64,000 nucleotides of DNA from Promerops cafer (lineage: Eukaryota > Chordata > Aves > Passeriformes > Nectariniidae), in the NCBI GenBank assembly GCA_013398275.1, contig VZSE01013216.1, positions 2,315,917 to 2,379,916 of the forward strand. Reading direction: 5' to 3'. Below the pieces are notes generated by a model that was not told the DNA's origin, did no database searches, and saw only the letters and a program-made list of their open reading frames with translations. Numbering within the stretch: the first letter of the stretch is position 1; the number at the start of each line of letters is the position of its first letter. Position numbers and translations under genes: made by a program. Below, piece after piece: positions 11,324 through 25,208 of this stretch.

Positions 11324-14057
11324 AACACATAAAGCAAACTGCTGATGCACACCTTTGATCAAGGAAAAAACTATAAAATTTGATTCTTGCTTTAAAAATT
11401 GAAATTAGTCGCATCTGCATCTCTTCAAGGGGTACATAAGTTGGTAAGATTCTAATAATAAGTTCCACAGAAACTGAATACTTGTTTCAAACCAAAGTGA
11501 TTGTTAAATTCATGTACATTCTGCATACTGGGTGAAGAGAGTAGTTAATTTTGTATCTTCTCTGTGAGGCTAATCTCACTGTTGTCAAGCTAATGATCTA
11601 AAACATACTGGTTTGCATGGTCTACAGGGTGAATTTCTTTTAAAAAAAGGACATATATTAAGGGGAATATTTTTTCTAAAATAATCACCACAGCTTCTAT
11701 AATAGAATGAAGGAGAATCTAATGGTGTCTGATTCCCCTTAGTTAGAATGGCAGTATTTTGCCATGGTGTCGTTATACTGCCACGTACTGGAGGTGTATC
11801 TGTTAGGTGTGGAGTAGAAGACACAAAGATGTGTTATACATTCCTTTATCTTTGGTAGATGATATACTGTGAAGATGAAAAAAGCTCTAAGACTTATTAG
11901 TGTAGTTCGTTAAACTTTGTAAGACCAAGATATACAGCAAAGTTTGTCATCGTCCTGTAGTTCGAAGCAATTGTGATGTACTTGTAGGGAAAAATCGTGG
12001 TATCTTTGAATGTGGGAGACCAGCTATGTGTGTGGCATTGCTGATGAAGACCAGTGTGATCTTGAGCAGGTCCTTCTTTTCCTTCTTTTGAAAATGAAAA
12101 TGTATTCCTCTGCATCATGAAGTTTGAGAACAAATAGACAAGTATTTGCAAAAGACTCAGTACACTGATGAGAATCCAGGCAACTTCCAAGGTATTCACC
12201 TCCAGGAAATGGGCTTTGACAGATTTTATACTAAGCAGATAAATATTTTTCATGTGTTAAAAATGGAAGGAGAGCACAGTGCATAAAGTTAGCCACATAT
12301 GGGTAAATTTCCAAGTCATGGCCTTGGAAGCCAACTTGGATGATTTTTTTTGAGGAAGTACTATTGAATATACAGATGATTTGGGGAACTGTATAGAAAA
12401 ACCCAAAATAAACAAGAAATATACACTTCCTCTTCAATCTCTGAGAAAAATTTCAGTGATTGCCTCTTCAGAATATATTATTTAAGTATCTGTGATTGAT
12501 CTCTACACCGACTTTCAAAATTTTTGCATTTGATTTTTTCTCTCATAAATGATAAGAAAATTGTATCATCATAAAGGCTTCTGAAACAGGGGTGTGTTTT
12601 AAAGCACTTTGCTTGAGCTGTGTAGAACTGTCCATATTCCATGAGAGAGAGTGATCTCTGTGATGAGATCAAGGCTATAGTAAACATTTGGAAAAACTAA
12701 AAATTATTCCAGAGCTTTTATTTAAGACATTCTGTTGAAAAGAAGGGAGATGGAGAAATTATCTTCGTGTGACAACTTTGAAAAATACCGGATTAACTAA
12801 CAAATCTCTGTCTCCTCAAGTTGAAGGAAAAAAATCTCAGAATCCTCTTTTGCAGTGCTTACTTTCATTTTTCCACTTTCTCTGGCATACTGAAAAAATT
12901 GAGGAGAAGGCGTGATCTCAACACTTGTCAAAACATTGATAAAAAATTTGGAAGCGTCTTCATTTTTCTTGACTGATTTGCTCTAGGAAAAGAAAAGGAA
13001 TTAACTGATTTGCAACTTTAATGCAAACCTCCCCCTCCCCGGAAAATTCCAGTATTATTTAAACTGTGTTCAACACCCTGATTCCTGATAAAATAAATAA
13101 CGAGTGCACTACAGTGGGGTCATGAGTCCCAAAATAAGAGATGGACAATTTCTATGAGCCTGTTGGATAGAATCACTACTAGAGTAAGGAATGCCTTTGT
13201 TGGGTGCAGTTTATGGAGAAAGTAACTAAGAGGTTAACACAGAATCAGCAGCTTCTCCCATAAAGGTTTTTTATAACATGTGACTCTTGTGTTGCTGACT
13301 TACATGTTGCAATCTGTGCCAAGTGTTGTTCCAAACAGAAGCCCTGACACAGGAATTCAGAAGTAATACAGAAGTTAAAAAAATATCAAATCTCTTCTAG
13401 AACATAGGTTCAGCCACCCTAGGACATGTTCTTTTTATCTTAAGTACAAATAATTAAAGATACTTTAAAAACTATGAGAAAAACCATGGAAGTTTATACT
13501 AGCAATATGCAGGGATCCAACGAATTTTTAAGTAATTGTTTAATTGATGAGATTTGGGAAGACAAACTTGAGACACAGTTCTAAATCATAATAAACAGAA
13601 AATAACCAACAACAACAACAAAGGGCAGAAATTACTGATGGAATATCCTTATCTAAAAACCAACTGTGCAAATTGTTCTATCCTCATTAATAGTCATAGA
13701 AGTTAATAACATCAATAGGGTTCTCTGCTATTATAGTAGGTTTCTGTAAGTCATTCTTTCAAATAAAGAATTTAGTATTGATGTTCTTTGTATAGATATT
13801 TGAAGCATCCCATGGAGCTTAATGTATTCTAAAAAAGAGAGATTGTTTTTAAAGAAAACAAACATAAGAGAAGTTCTAATTTACTGTTACCTTTTTGTGG
13901 TGTTTCTTCTGTCTGGTATATACAGGAAAAAATGATATGGATTTGATAGCTACATAGTATTTTAGACACAACTCAGAAAAGTATTTTCATGTTATATTGG
14001 ATGACATGAATTGTAAATTAGATTAAAGCATTGGTTTCTCTGCTTCTCTTCTGATAG

Positions 14058-14203
14058 GTCATTGCTTGTGAACAACAGTATGACTACTCATATGATGCTC
14101 GATGTGACGTATGGTCCTTGGGAATAACAGCTATTGAACTGGGGGATGGAGACCCTCCTTTATTTGACATGCATCCGGTGAAAACCCTTTTTAAAATTCC
14201 AAG
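14058..14203 (+). CDS. MYO3B: MYO3B coding exon: kinase C-lobe, subdomains VIII end to X
   Basis: This exon encodes 48 residues plus two bases of an Arg codon, starting VIACEQQYDY and ending VKTLFKIP(R). It belongs to the Ste20-like serine/threonine kinase domain at the N-terminus of class III myosins. The sequence starts directly after where the APE motif should end. It contains the subdomain IX signature DVWSLG (exon residues 17-22), followed by ITAIELGDGDPP, the helix that packs under the catalytic loop. The acceptor is a pyrimidine-rich tract ending tgatag, and the donor is aag|gtatgg. The phase is 0 at entry with two bases left at exit, and the next exon completes AGG. The FDMHPVKTLFKIPR stretch fits remembered MYO3B better than MYO3A. 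The preceding exon, carrying the DFG and APE motifs, was not found in this window. Confidence 0.95.
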
Positions 14204-14204
14204 G

Positions 14205-14324
14205 TATGGCACTAGATGGCCCTCTTCACTCATTAGTTTGTTCAAAGGCAGTCTAGTCAAAGAACTATTTGGCAAATTTTTGTGCTTCAAATCCTAAGAA
14301 TCTCTTCTACAAAAAGACAATAAA
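14205..14324 (+). promoter_or_regulatory. MYO3B: Candidate intronic polyadenylation region after the first exon
   Basis: Reading through the 14203 donor keeps frame for 30 more codons (14205-14294) before TAA at 14295-14297. AATAAA follows at 14319-14324, then a GT-containing stretch and a long T run (about 14343-14356), the layout of a cleavage/polyadenylation site. If used, the transcript would encode a kinase truncated inside the C-lobe with no motor. AATAAA is common by chance in AT-rich introns, so this stays a hypothesis. Confidence 0.3.
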
Positions 14325-16044
14325 AATGTGTAATGTTAAAGATTTTTTTTTTTCAGTCTGGCTTCTGCAATAATTTTTATTTAGAGCTCCTTGAAATTAT
14401 AAAGACTTATTTATTTTATTCTTACCTTAGAATATAAAATCATATAATATCCCAGTACCTTCCTTCCGATAGAACTTTCCTTACCTACTACTGATGAAAA
14501 CGTTTATTTCAAATGGAGAGTCCAAAATTTGTAGCTGTTGAATAATGTTTTCAAATATTATTCCCCTACAGTCTTAGGCTTGTTTTACTGTAAAAGGAAA
14601 ACATACAATTTTGGCAGTGCTATGAAGCAGTCTGGCAGTTTCTGCAAACTGTAGTCATAATTTATTTTTTCATTTACCTGAGAATGTTAAAATGTGAAGA
14701 TTTGGATTGCCATCCATGAACAATCCAATATTAATTATATTAGATTAGATATGAAAAAGGGATATAAATTTCTTGCTATATATAGTCATGTAAATTAGCT
14801 GTATTATTCCATACTGTCTATATTTGATTTAATTTATTTTCATTTCATTGAGTCTTCCTGAATAAGTTGAGATTGACAGTGTAAAATAGAGTTTAGCAAC
14901 AGAACAATTGTAATAATAGAAGAAATACAGAAATTGTCCATCATTGAGTAGACTGGCATGTACTAGTCTTTTCCACATTTTGGCTCATGAAGAATCACCA
15001 CTGACTTAACAGTTTAAAACCTTCAGCAATACAAGTGTTTGACCTTTTGTTATCTACACAGCTATCATAGACTTTTAAAATTTCGTCTGATTGCAATTTG
15101 CATTTCTGATTAAGTCTATTTATATGCAGATGCAGTTGTGCTGGGTTCTGGCTCATACAGTTATCTCCTTCTCCCCAGCTCAGACACGAACTACCACCAC
15201 TCTTTCCAAAATTATTCATACTGAAGCAGCAGTATGAAAAATTGTTGCCTTTTCATGAGTGTAAAACAGGTCCAGGCAGTTAAGGCAAGGGAGGCTTCAG
15301 ATTACTAAAATGATAGCTAAAAATTTTATCAGTGCTCAAAACAGTTTAAAAGGACAGAAGCGATACCAAAAGTAAGAGCAAGCAATAGAAAGATACATAA
15401 AGTAGGGCATGTAGAGTCTTTGATTTCCCTCTACAGATGACCTCTTTCACTATGTGCTGTTGCATCTCTGTATGACATAGCAAAACAAAGGTGAATTATC
15501 TGTCTGGTTAATCAAATGATGTGTACTTTTACCAAAGAGAATAGTATCAATTTTTAAGCCGAGATATTTTCCTCTGCTGTGCATTGTATGAGCTACAGCC
15601 CTGCTGCTTCTAGCTATGCATTCTTATTAGATGAAGTGAACTATGATGAGTGCTGGGTGGCATAAGCACCTGGGGTATAGGAGACAGAGCTTCTCTCCTG
15701 GTACTTGTTTGAAATCAATTCAGAGGGGTAGCAAATATGACAGAAAAGTGCATTCCCCTCTTAAAGTAGCTTGACAGTTCAGAAGAATTCTCAGAGCAGT
15801 TCCTCATAACTAGGCTGAAATGCACACATTTTTAACAGTTTTTTCAACATGAGCATTGAGGCTCTTCTCGGACTGAAGGTGGTTCTTCTGAGCACTGGAT
15901 GTTGAGTGTCCAGCAGTGACATATAGAAGCATTGGTGCTCACCTGAGATTGTTCAATCCAAAATCCTCTGAGCACAGTTATGGTGTGACTGTGGTTCCCT
16001 ACAGTCAAGCTCCATTTTATCTGGAAGTGCAAAAAGCTTCTGCA

Positions 16045-16096
16045 AATAACAAACAATAAATGTAATGGGTAATAACAAGCAGTAAATGTAATGGGC
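16045..16096. repeat. 26-bp imperfect tandem duplication
   Basis: Two adjacent 26-bp units (16045-16070 and 16071-16096) share aataacaa and taaatgtaatggg and differ at three positions. Confidence 0.9.
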
Positions 16097-19000
16097 TATT
16101 GATGCATTGATTTTTGTATGTGATTTCTGTATGTGTTCTCCCAGGATAATTTTTTGTTGATTGGGCTGATTTGACTGTAGTTTGGAGAAGAGGTGACAAT
16201 GCTATTTGCAGTAAAAGACACTTAGACATCACTCAGTCAGAAAGTTATCAAGAATTAGCTCCTTTTTTGCTTACATTCTTGACTTCAGTTGATCCGTATC
16301 TTTCTCTTTATACTGCCTTCCGTGTACTAGACTGGTCTGTTTTCTGTGACGCTGGTTTCTTTACACTAGCAGAAAACTTTGCAGTGGTTTTCAAGTTTTG
16401 TTGTCAAGCACTGTTTAATAATCTGTTTTCATGAATATTTTAAAATGTTAGTAATGGCAAAATTGCCAAAACTAGATACCAAAATCTCTGTGTGTGTTTC
16501 TGTAGACTTCTTCCATTCTCAAATAGTTAAGTTTCTATGTCAGTTTAGTCATTGGCTTTTCTCTAGTGAGAGCCAATTGTGCTTTTAGCCTTGGCACTGA
16601 GTTTCAACATAGTGAGTAGCAGAGCTGGACCTTAGTCTTAAACGAGTATCATTTAAACCAATGAGTCTTTACTTTGACTTTATAGCATTTGAATCAACCA
16701 TTAGATGAATAATTTTGTACTGGCAGTCAGAGCAGTTGCATACCCCCAAGATCTTTGGAGATATCTTCTTGTGTAGAACTCAAGTCAAGGACTTCTGTTA
16801 AACTTAACTGCCTCCAGATTCATGTCTGCATTATGTAACTTGGACCAGGGATAGACTAATCTTCAGATTGAATAGCTCAGAGGTCGTCAAAGGAGCACAT
16901 CTGTGGATACACCATAGAGTCCCAAGATGTGTTACATGGCATTGTGGGAAGAGAAGGCCTCTTATGCCCATTTAAATTCAGATTTTCTATCATTGGGTCA
17001 AGCAACATAAAATGTGATTGGAGACTGAATTTATCTCAATAAAATAGCTTATTTCTAGAGGACAGGTGAACCCTCAGAAGTCACCAAGTACTTCAACTTG
17101 AGCATGAGAAAAAAGGTGTTCCCACTGTGCTGCACTTCCCTCAAAGCCTGACTAGTGTTTTATGACAGGAGATGCTGGATGCTAAGTGTTTTTGAAAACA
17201 CAATGTTTTTTTAAGGTGTCTAAGTATTAATTTCATACTTTGATAATATGGCCTGAGCTGTGAGCCAGATGTTTAATCATCTTCCTGTGGTTAAACACTT
17301 TTCTTGTCCTACAAAAAATGTAGTGTCTGCAGCAAATATCTGATAGCAAAAGTGGAGTGAAAAAGAAAATGCTAGTTAATTTTTAAGTCAGATGTTTCAT
17401 TAGACTCTGGACCTTATTTCTGTGTATGTTATGTAGATTTAGAAGAGAAGGGGTTACAAGTTCCTGGACTAATGCAAATTTTAAAAACATTTTTCATTTG
17501 TGAACATTTTGTTGTATGAAGGTGCAGTATCTTGGAAAGAGTTATGATAGCACGTGCATGGGACTTTTCTTAAAAGTCCTAATGAGAAGGAGGCATTATC
17601 TTAGAGCAAAAGTTAATGCTCTGTTTTGCGATAATGCACATACTCTCTCTCATCAAAATGGATTCTTGGGTCTAACTAATAAATCTCCTGAAAAGGGACC
17701 TCCAGTGCCTCGAGATAAGAGATAAATCATACTGCGAAGACACTGAACCATGAAATTATTCTGTTAACATGTCATCTGCCTAGAATATATTTTCAGATCT
17801 GCAACAGAAGGGTCTAAATTATGAAAGGAAAGTAGCCTAGCAAAGTTGGTAATTTGGGAGTTGATACTTTTAACCTCTTCCATCTGCTGTCACTCCTTAG
17901 GTGTGTCGGTTTTGGCAAAAATATTACAAAATGAAAGATTCTCAAATACCATTACACCTAAGCTTTTTAAAGTAAACTAGGTCCATAAATTCTTCAAACT
18001 ATGTTATCTTGTGAGAAATGTTGCATCATATCAGTACTATCTCTTAAGGTATCATGAAAAATCACTGGCAATTATTTGAGATTTTGAAAAGTAACGACTA
18101 TAAAAAATAGTGTGGCAAAGAGGAGATAAACATGATATATTGTAGATTGGAAAGGGTGGGTGGGGTGTATGTGTAACCAGTGTAAAGTGAGGATTTCTGA
18201 TCATGTTGCAACGATCCTATTTTTCAGGATTTGTCTCTTTATATATAGTCTTTTTGGTAAAGAGTAATTTTTCTAGGTTACACTGACAGCTGACACTAAC
18301 AGAAATTATACCAAATTCTCCACTCATGTCTATCATTCAAGTGTTCTTCTGAGAGCAGTGGAAGGCACCTGTTTTAAAATTCATTGGTGATAAGAAATGG
18401 ATATTTGATTTTCTAACTCAAAAAATGTGATAATTAAGTGAAATTTCATTTAAAATTATTATGCTTCATTAATTCATGTTAAATAGCCAGGAGTGGAATG
18501 GAATTGAGCTTGTGAGTAGCCGTTGAATGGTGCAGTTCTTCACCTGTGTTGTACTGTGTTGAGACTTACGGCTCTTGGGAGTACTTATTATTTTGAATTT
18601 ACTGATGCTTGACAGCTTCAGCAGCTGACCTGCATCCAGCAGGAGCAAACCACCTCCTATGCCATCGCAACTTCAGCTTCATGGTGGTTTGTACATAGGC
18701 AGTATCTTCGTATTTTCTGTGCCATCATACGCTCACCTTTTGTGTTGGTATATAATCTCTGCAGAAGTTCTTCAAGAGTACTCAATTACTGTCATTTTTA
18801 AGGTATGATCATGTCAAGAGAGAGAATAGACAGTAGAATATAACTTCAGGTAGATAGAGTGACTGTGGGACAGCCCATTGCACCTTCACCTTGCTTTGTT
18901 GTATACATGTGAGGCATCTGGTGTACTGCAGGTAGTTTCATCCATCTGAACAGGTAAGATCCATTGTGGGGACATTTTAAATACTAACATTTTCTAACAC

Positions 19001-19921
19001 AGCCTTTCATATTTCAGCCTCTCATATTGCAACTTTTCTGTAATTTTGCCATCTGCATTGGTGTTGACATGATCCTGATATATCATGTAGCACAGACCTT
19101 TAGTGTAGGACAATAAAGCTGAGAGTTGATTGCTTTTGTACAACAAAATCCAAAAGAATTAATACAATTGTAGTTAGTTAATATGAAGTGTTTAAAGTAA
19201 TTAAAGGAATATGCTGAAAATAGTCTTATGGTAAATAATTTGACATCAGGAATAGAAGTTTCAGAGCATAATGTTTATTTCTGAATAGGAATGTGAAGTG
19301 CAGTTACAGCAATGTGACTAAACTGCTTCAGAAGACCAGATACTTCCTATGGTTATAGGTAGGGCATTGTGGTGTCTGTAAAAGCTGTGTTTAATTGTCT
19401 GAGGAATAAGGTGACCTTTACACAATATTTTATTGTCTGATACATTGGATCCCCATTATTTTGTGATGGTATTTTTATAGAAAATTTCAAATACTAAACA
19501 TGTAAGGTGACATGTTACATTTAGTGAGCAGAACTAAATGTCCTTGGGATTCTCCTTAGTTGGTGTATGAATAGCAAAGCAATTCAAGAATAGTCTATCT
19601 CTGGGTGAAAAAAGAGATGGGTCTGTGACTAGGTATTGGAAAGACCACTACTAATTCTTCAGGAGGTTACAGACTTGTCATACAATCTTGAACCAGTGAA
19701 ATAAGACTAGATTTTCAAAATTGTTTAAGTCCCCAAATGTGTTGTTGTCTAGTTAGTGGAATTTCCAAGAAGCACTTTGTTTTATTTCTGTTACAATGCT
19801 TTAAGTCTCCATTCTGTTTAATTTTTTCCAAAGAGTTCAGGATCACCAGTTTCACAGCAAGTGAAGTATTGATGTGTTTTTGAAAATGTCAAAAAGTGTG
19901 TGTGCTTGGCTGTATTTTCTT

Positions 19922-21000
19922 CCATAGAATCACAGAATGGATGAGGTTGGAAGAGATGTCTAGATGGTAATTTTGTCCAACTGTCCTGCTCAACCTGAGT
20001 TATCTGTAGCAGATAGTCCAGGACAGTGTCCATACAGCTTTGAGTATCTACAAGGATGGAGACTCCACAACTTGTCTGGGCAACCTGTGCCAATTCTCAG
20101 TCACCCTTACAGTGAAAAGATATTTCCTGATGTTCAGGTTGAACCCTCTGTGTTTCAGTGTGTGCACCTCCACTCTTGTGCTGTCACTGGGCACCACTGA
20201 AAAGAGCCTGGCTCAGTTTTCTTTACATACTCCCATCATGTATTTCTATATTGATAATTCCCATGCTGAACTTTCTCATTTCTGTGCTAAACAGCCCCAC
20301 CTGTCTCAGCCTTTCCTCATGTGAGAGGTGCTCCAGTCCCCTAATCAATCTTGGTGACCATTTGCTGGACTGTCTCCAGTAGCTTTGTGCCTCTCTGATA
20401 CTGGGGAGGCCAGAACTGGACAGAGTGCTCTACATGTGGCCTCACAGGGCTGGTAGAAAGGAGGGGTCACCTGTCCCAGCCTGCTGCCCACACCCCTCCT
20501 AATGCAGCCCAGGGTACCACCAGCCTTCATTACCACAAGGGCACAGTGCTGGCTCATGCTCACCTTGGACCCCCAGTTCCTCTGGTGCAAGGCTGCTTTC
20601 CTGGTGGTCAGCCCCCAGAAAATACTGGTGCAGGGCTCTGCACTGCTTTTGCTGAACTTCTGAGGTTCCTGTTTACTGTATCTCCAGCCTGTTGAGGTTC
20701 CTTCCCTTTGGATGACAGCACAACCCTGTGGTGTATCAGCTGTTCCTCACAGGTGGGAACTTGAGCAAACTTGCTGAGGGTGCACTCTGCCTCATCATCA
20801 ATGAAGATGTTGAATGGGACTGGACCATTTTTACCCCTGCAGTACACCTCTAGTGGTGGATATAGGTGTTTGTATGATTTGGCAGTACATGCATTAAGTC
20901 CACGGGGAAGCAGTTTTGTGCTATGAGGACAAGGTATTTTAGTATTGTTACTATCACTTTGTCTCAAAGTATGCAGCAGTGCCAAAAGACTTCAGGGCCA
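19922..21000 (-). mobile_element. CR1 LINE fragment, RT end to 3' tail
   Basis: It starts on the + strand with catagaatcacagaatgg, the complement of a CR1 3' tail, and runs about 1.08 kb. The minus-strand translation near 20860-20760 shows GPVPFNIFIDDEAECTLSKF, a decayed form of the CR1 reverse transcriptase segment GPVLFNIFINDL. Several frame breaks follow. The 5' edge near 21000 is approximate. It is inactive and antisense to MYO3B. Confidence 0.9.
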
Positions 21001-24000
21001 GGGCTCTGCCCTTACAAGGATGTGTAGGACTTAGTCATTACTAATTCATTCCTAACAGGTATATGAACTGATTAAAAATAAAATGCATCCTTGGGTTTGA
21101 ATATCAGATTCAAATAGATTTGTTTGGGTTTAACGGAGTAATGAGTAGCTTGTAGTACTGTTACCTTCATTATATTATTTTTATTTAAAAAGCAGACAGC
21201 TATTTCTAAGACTGCATCTAAGTATGCATCTATAAGTGGGCTTTTAAGTCTGGCAGTAGATCTAGAAATTGAAATGTATGCAGTTAGCAGCTATATCATA
21301 GCAAAATGGGGTCTGTTTTCCATTTACCTTATGACATATTAATATATCTGAGAAAGTGGTAGAATATTATAAGTATTTTTATATATTACATTAGACAATA
21401 GGGAATTAGTCCTAAAATTAAATCATCTTGGTGCAATTTCCCTTCTTTCCTTCCTTTAACTGTTCAGTTATCACATAACTTACCTACAACTGCCTGTTTC
21501 GCATTGATTTTGTCTTCTCTTCCTTTTTGTAAGTCATTTACAGATAGAATTTGATTTTGCAAATGCACTCTTTGTTCGTATGTATTCATAGCCTGATTTC
21601 AGCAAGTAATTGTCATTTGTGCTCTGTGGCTTGCTGTTGAATAGTCTGTTGTAAGCATTTACTGTTTCAGCTGTTAAGGAGGACTTCGCCTGCACAGTAT
21701 GTTTCTGATTTTTGATTCATTAAGAGTCTCTCCTCCAACTGGCTTTCTCATGAATAGAAGGGTACTGTTTTATAGGTATATTCTTTGGTGCTTATTTAAA
21801 ACAGACTGTTTCACCAAATATTTCCTGCCCGTACAGTTGTTGCTAGAACACAGAAAAGCTAAAATGTATGCGGCTGAAATGAATTCGTCAGGAAACTCGA
21901 ATAATCATGAAAATAAACATGCTCAGCTCTCAACCATTTTCTGAGCAAATAAAAAAGAATCACTTCTGATGCTCTGTGTTACTCTCCATGCTGCACTCAG
22001 CTGCCTCTGAACCTTAGGTAGAAGCTGAGATGCCTGACAGATGTTTTTAGCTACTTCTTATGCAGTTAATTTCATGCATTAAATGCACATAAACTGTTTT
22101 AGTCATCCAGTTTCTAAAGTAAATTATTACTTTGCAAAATGCATTGCATAAGTAATAATGGACTGCTAAGATACTGTGAATGCCATTTTGTTTTGCTCTA
22201 GTGGAAAATTTCTTGCTGACAAGGTCAAGCCTTGCAGTCTGAGAGCAATCATGTGATGAAAGGCACATCCAGCAGGAGGAGAGGTGGGAGATGGACATCT
22301 ACTGTTGTCTCCTTCAGAAGTGAGGATTTAAAATATGGTTCAGTTAGATTTAGGGGATAGAGCTGACCTACCAAGTCTTGCTTTTATTATTGTAGACTAA
22401 AATTATGTTGGTTCTGTTGTACTTTCAAAACTGCTCCCTGTTTCTTGACAGGACTACAGTAGTTAACAGCATTGTCTGTAGTTGTCTTTTGGTAGTAATA
22501 CTGTCAGCATAATCCTTACATAGAGTACATACTGATTTTTAAGGAGATTCATGCTATGGTGCACAGTAAACTGGCGGTTGCAATGGAGAAGATGTAGCAT
22601 GGCTGCTTTTTATTTCTAGTGCAGCAAAATACTTGTCCTGTGCATTTAAAATTAGTTTGAAGATTGTGAGAAAATCTCACAATAGTTAACAACCAATTTT
22701 CCACCATTTACCCCAGAGAATAGCTTCCCTTCAGGTAGCTGACATGTAATATTGCTTTGCCCTAAGACATTTAATGTTCAGGTATTTTTATATCATTGAT
22801 TAATATACTTTGTTATAGAGATAGATTCTTACGATAAAAATAATTAAGGTAATCTAGGAGTCAAGTTTCTCAGTAAACAACTAGGTAGCTATATTTTCAA
22901 CATATAAGCCTACATCATTACCAGAGGTTGCTGAGAGGCTGCTGATGCTTAATAGATAAGGTTTAGATAGATTACCTGCAGTACTAAACAATTTATTGGG
23001 AACAGAAAATGGGCTTCAAATACAGTCTAGAAATGAAACATCACAATTATTTGAGGTACTCTGTAACCTTGGAAACAATTGGGAGCAGTGACATCAGCAA
23101 CAATTATGTGCTATTTTGTCTTCAGTTTATCACCAAGGTAACCAGAGCAGGTTTCCCTGCTTGAAATTTTAAGAATGTCGTGGTCTGGTATTAAGTGAGC
23201 ATTCATGAAGCAGACTACTTAGGGTCTGTTAAAATTGCATTCTGCTTCTCTTTTAAAATGATCCTTCAGGATTTAAATTGTGCAAATTCCTGTGTTTCTT
23301 TGAGTTTTTTTCCTTTTTCCCTCCATTTTTTTTCTATGAAACAGCTGCAGGCAAATAAAGCCTTTGTTACTGTGCTAAATTTTGTAAATACTGGAAAAAA
23401 GGAAAATTTATTTCCTTATCGATTCCTTTTTGGGGGCTCCAAATACCAAGTATCGCAACTGCACACAAAGGCTGCAAGTAGCACAGTGTTATTTTTGGTA
23501 ATGGGATTTACCCACAGTGGAGGACACATGATGTTCCCACACTGAACTTCCTTGAGGGGAGCTCTGCATTAAAGTCTAGTTTCACAAGAGACTTGTATTC
23601 AGTGCTGCCAGCGGCAGATACTGCATGAGGAATTCCCTTAGATTTCCTGGCTATCAAACATCCGTAGTCAGCCTCCCTTACCTTGTGGTTGTGCCACGTG
23701 ATAACCATCTTCGTGCTTAGTCCAGAGAGGTGTTTGGTCTTTTGCAGTGGAAAAGGTGATGTTTGAATTAAAGTTTTGTTTCATGGTAGAAAAACCTGTA
23801 CTTCCCTTTTTAATTGCTTTCTGATTCGAAAGTTATGTGGTGTCAGCCATAATGCTGACAGGCAGGTTATTCGGACCATACAGTCTCTCATGTGTATGAC
23901 TAAATTTTAGTGAGAAGTATTTTATATGAAATGGTGATAAAGCTTATCTGTCAGTCATAGAGGAAATAGAGGAGACTGCAAAAAAGTTGCTTTTTTTGAA

Positions 24001-25180
24001 GTCTGGAACACTGTCTTGGGTGAAAGCCATATCAATGTTATAAATTTTCAATCATAAAACTTGAATATTTTGCCTGCAATGTCTTACCTTGTCAAACATT
24101 TCCTTTTTTTGCATGTGTCTTTATCCCTATATTGCTGCCCACGCAAAATACACACTTGTGTTCTGTTGAGTTATTGTGCATTTTATGTGTGGTTTTGCAG
24201 GGCCGTTGGTGTGCAGGCAACTTGCTATACTTGTGCCTTGGAAATATAAGTTAGAACTTAATGTGTGAAGGAAAGTAATAAAATTCTGTTCTGGTTTGTA
24301 GTGCAGTCCTAAAGAAGTGAAACTTCGTTAGACACCATTAGCTTTGTGGGGTTCCAAAAGAAACTTTATAGCCTATGGTTGATATTGGAGTTCAGTAGCC
24401 CACATCATTTATAATGAATTGAGCCAAGTAAATTAAATTAGATTTTTGCATTAAAAAAAGATAATCTCTTCACATAGTTTGGTATTGCAGAGTGAATAAG
24501 ACACCTTGTACATTTCACAGTTCCAGAGACTTTCATGGGATGTAATCAAAAAACAGATGCCTTTTTTCTGTTCAAAATAGAATATTGATGTTAATATTTA
24601 AAAAAGGATTTAATTCACTGGCTGAGAGAAGCAGAAGAAAGAGAAAGTGAACTTTTTAGATACCAGCCACATTCTAGCAAGATTGTAAGTATCCTTAGGA
24701 TCGCAATGTATGTGTGTTGGTGATTTTTTTGTAATAAAAAGTCACCAAATACTTATGTGCTTTGCTCTCTAAACTTTCAGAAATATGCAATAAAAAGTAA
24801 TCACACTATTTGCAAACATATTTGGTGAAAAGAAGCTGTGCTTTGAAAGGCATTGATTTGCTCGTTGCCGTTATCAGTTTGATTAATGTTAAGATTTTAT
24901 GCAGTATATTTAATCATTACTCCTGATGAGTGCAGTAATAATGCACTACACATATCTGCACATTTACTATTAACAATTAGTGGCTTATATTTCTTTCCTA
25001 TCAGAGATACAGTCATAAGCTATAACTCACGAAATTTTTAAAGAAATATTTATTGCAGTAGGCATTAGTTATAAATCTTTATAACTACAGTATTCAGGGA
25101 GTTAATAATGATTTCAGTGGGTTTATTTAATGATCATGAAACGCTGTTTAGATTTCTGTTGTACTGCAACTTCTTCTTGT

Positions 25181-25208
25181 TCCTGTAGGAACACGAGTTC
25201 CTACAGGA
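25181..25208. repeat. Perfect 12-bp inverted repeat, 4-nt loop
   Basis: tcctgtaggaac (25181-25192) and gttcctacagga (25197-25208) are exact reverse complements separated by acga. This gives a compact cruciform or hairpin. Each arm itself contains a short near-palindrome (gttcctgtaggaac). Confidence 0.92.

Larger units (their letters stand above)
1..14057 (+). other. MYO3B: MYO3B intron (3' part) upstream of the VIAC exon
   Basis: This AT-rich sequence contains no exon I can support. I looked for the exon that should carry kinase DFG to TPFWMAPE and saw no matching codons, so this intron probably begins left of the window. It would then be longer than 14 kb. It holds the duplicated LTR/CR1 block (2445-6197), a second CR1 (6832-7170), a possible old repeat (about 9140-9235), a CpG cluster (about 9868-10131) and a hairpin (11271-11323). 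I see nothing recognisable in 1-2444, 7171-9139, 10132-11270 or 11324-14040. Confidence 0.85.

Noticed and set aside
1..14057. Upstream MYO3B kinase exon carrying DFG to APE
   Set aside because: No codons for the expected GTPFWMAPE-type segment with splice sites were seen. The exon is most likely outside the window.
20608..20985. 125-codon minus-strand frame
   Set aside because: Decayed CR1 reverse transcriptase sequence with frame breaks, not a host gene.
23195..23545. 116-codon open frame in the 23-kb intron
   Set aside because: Composition follows the AT-rich intron. No domain, similarity or promoter context.
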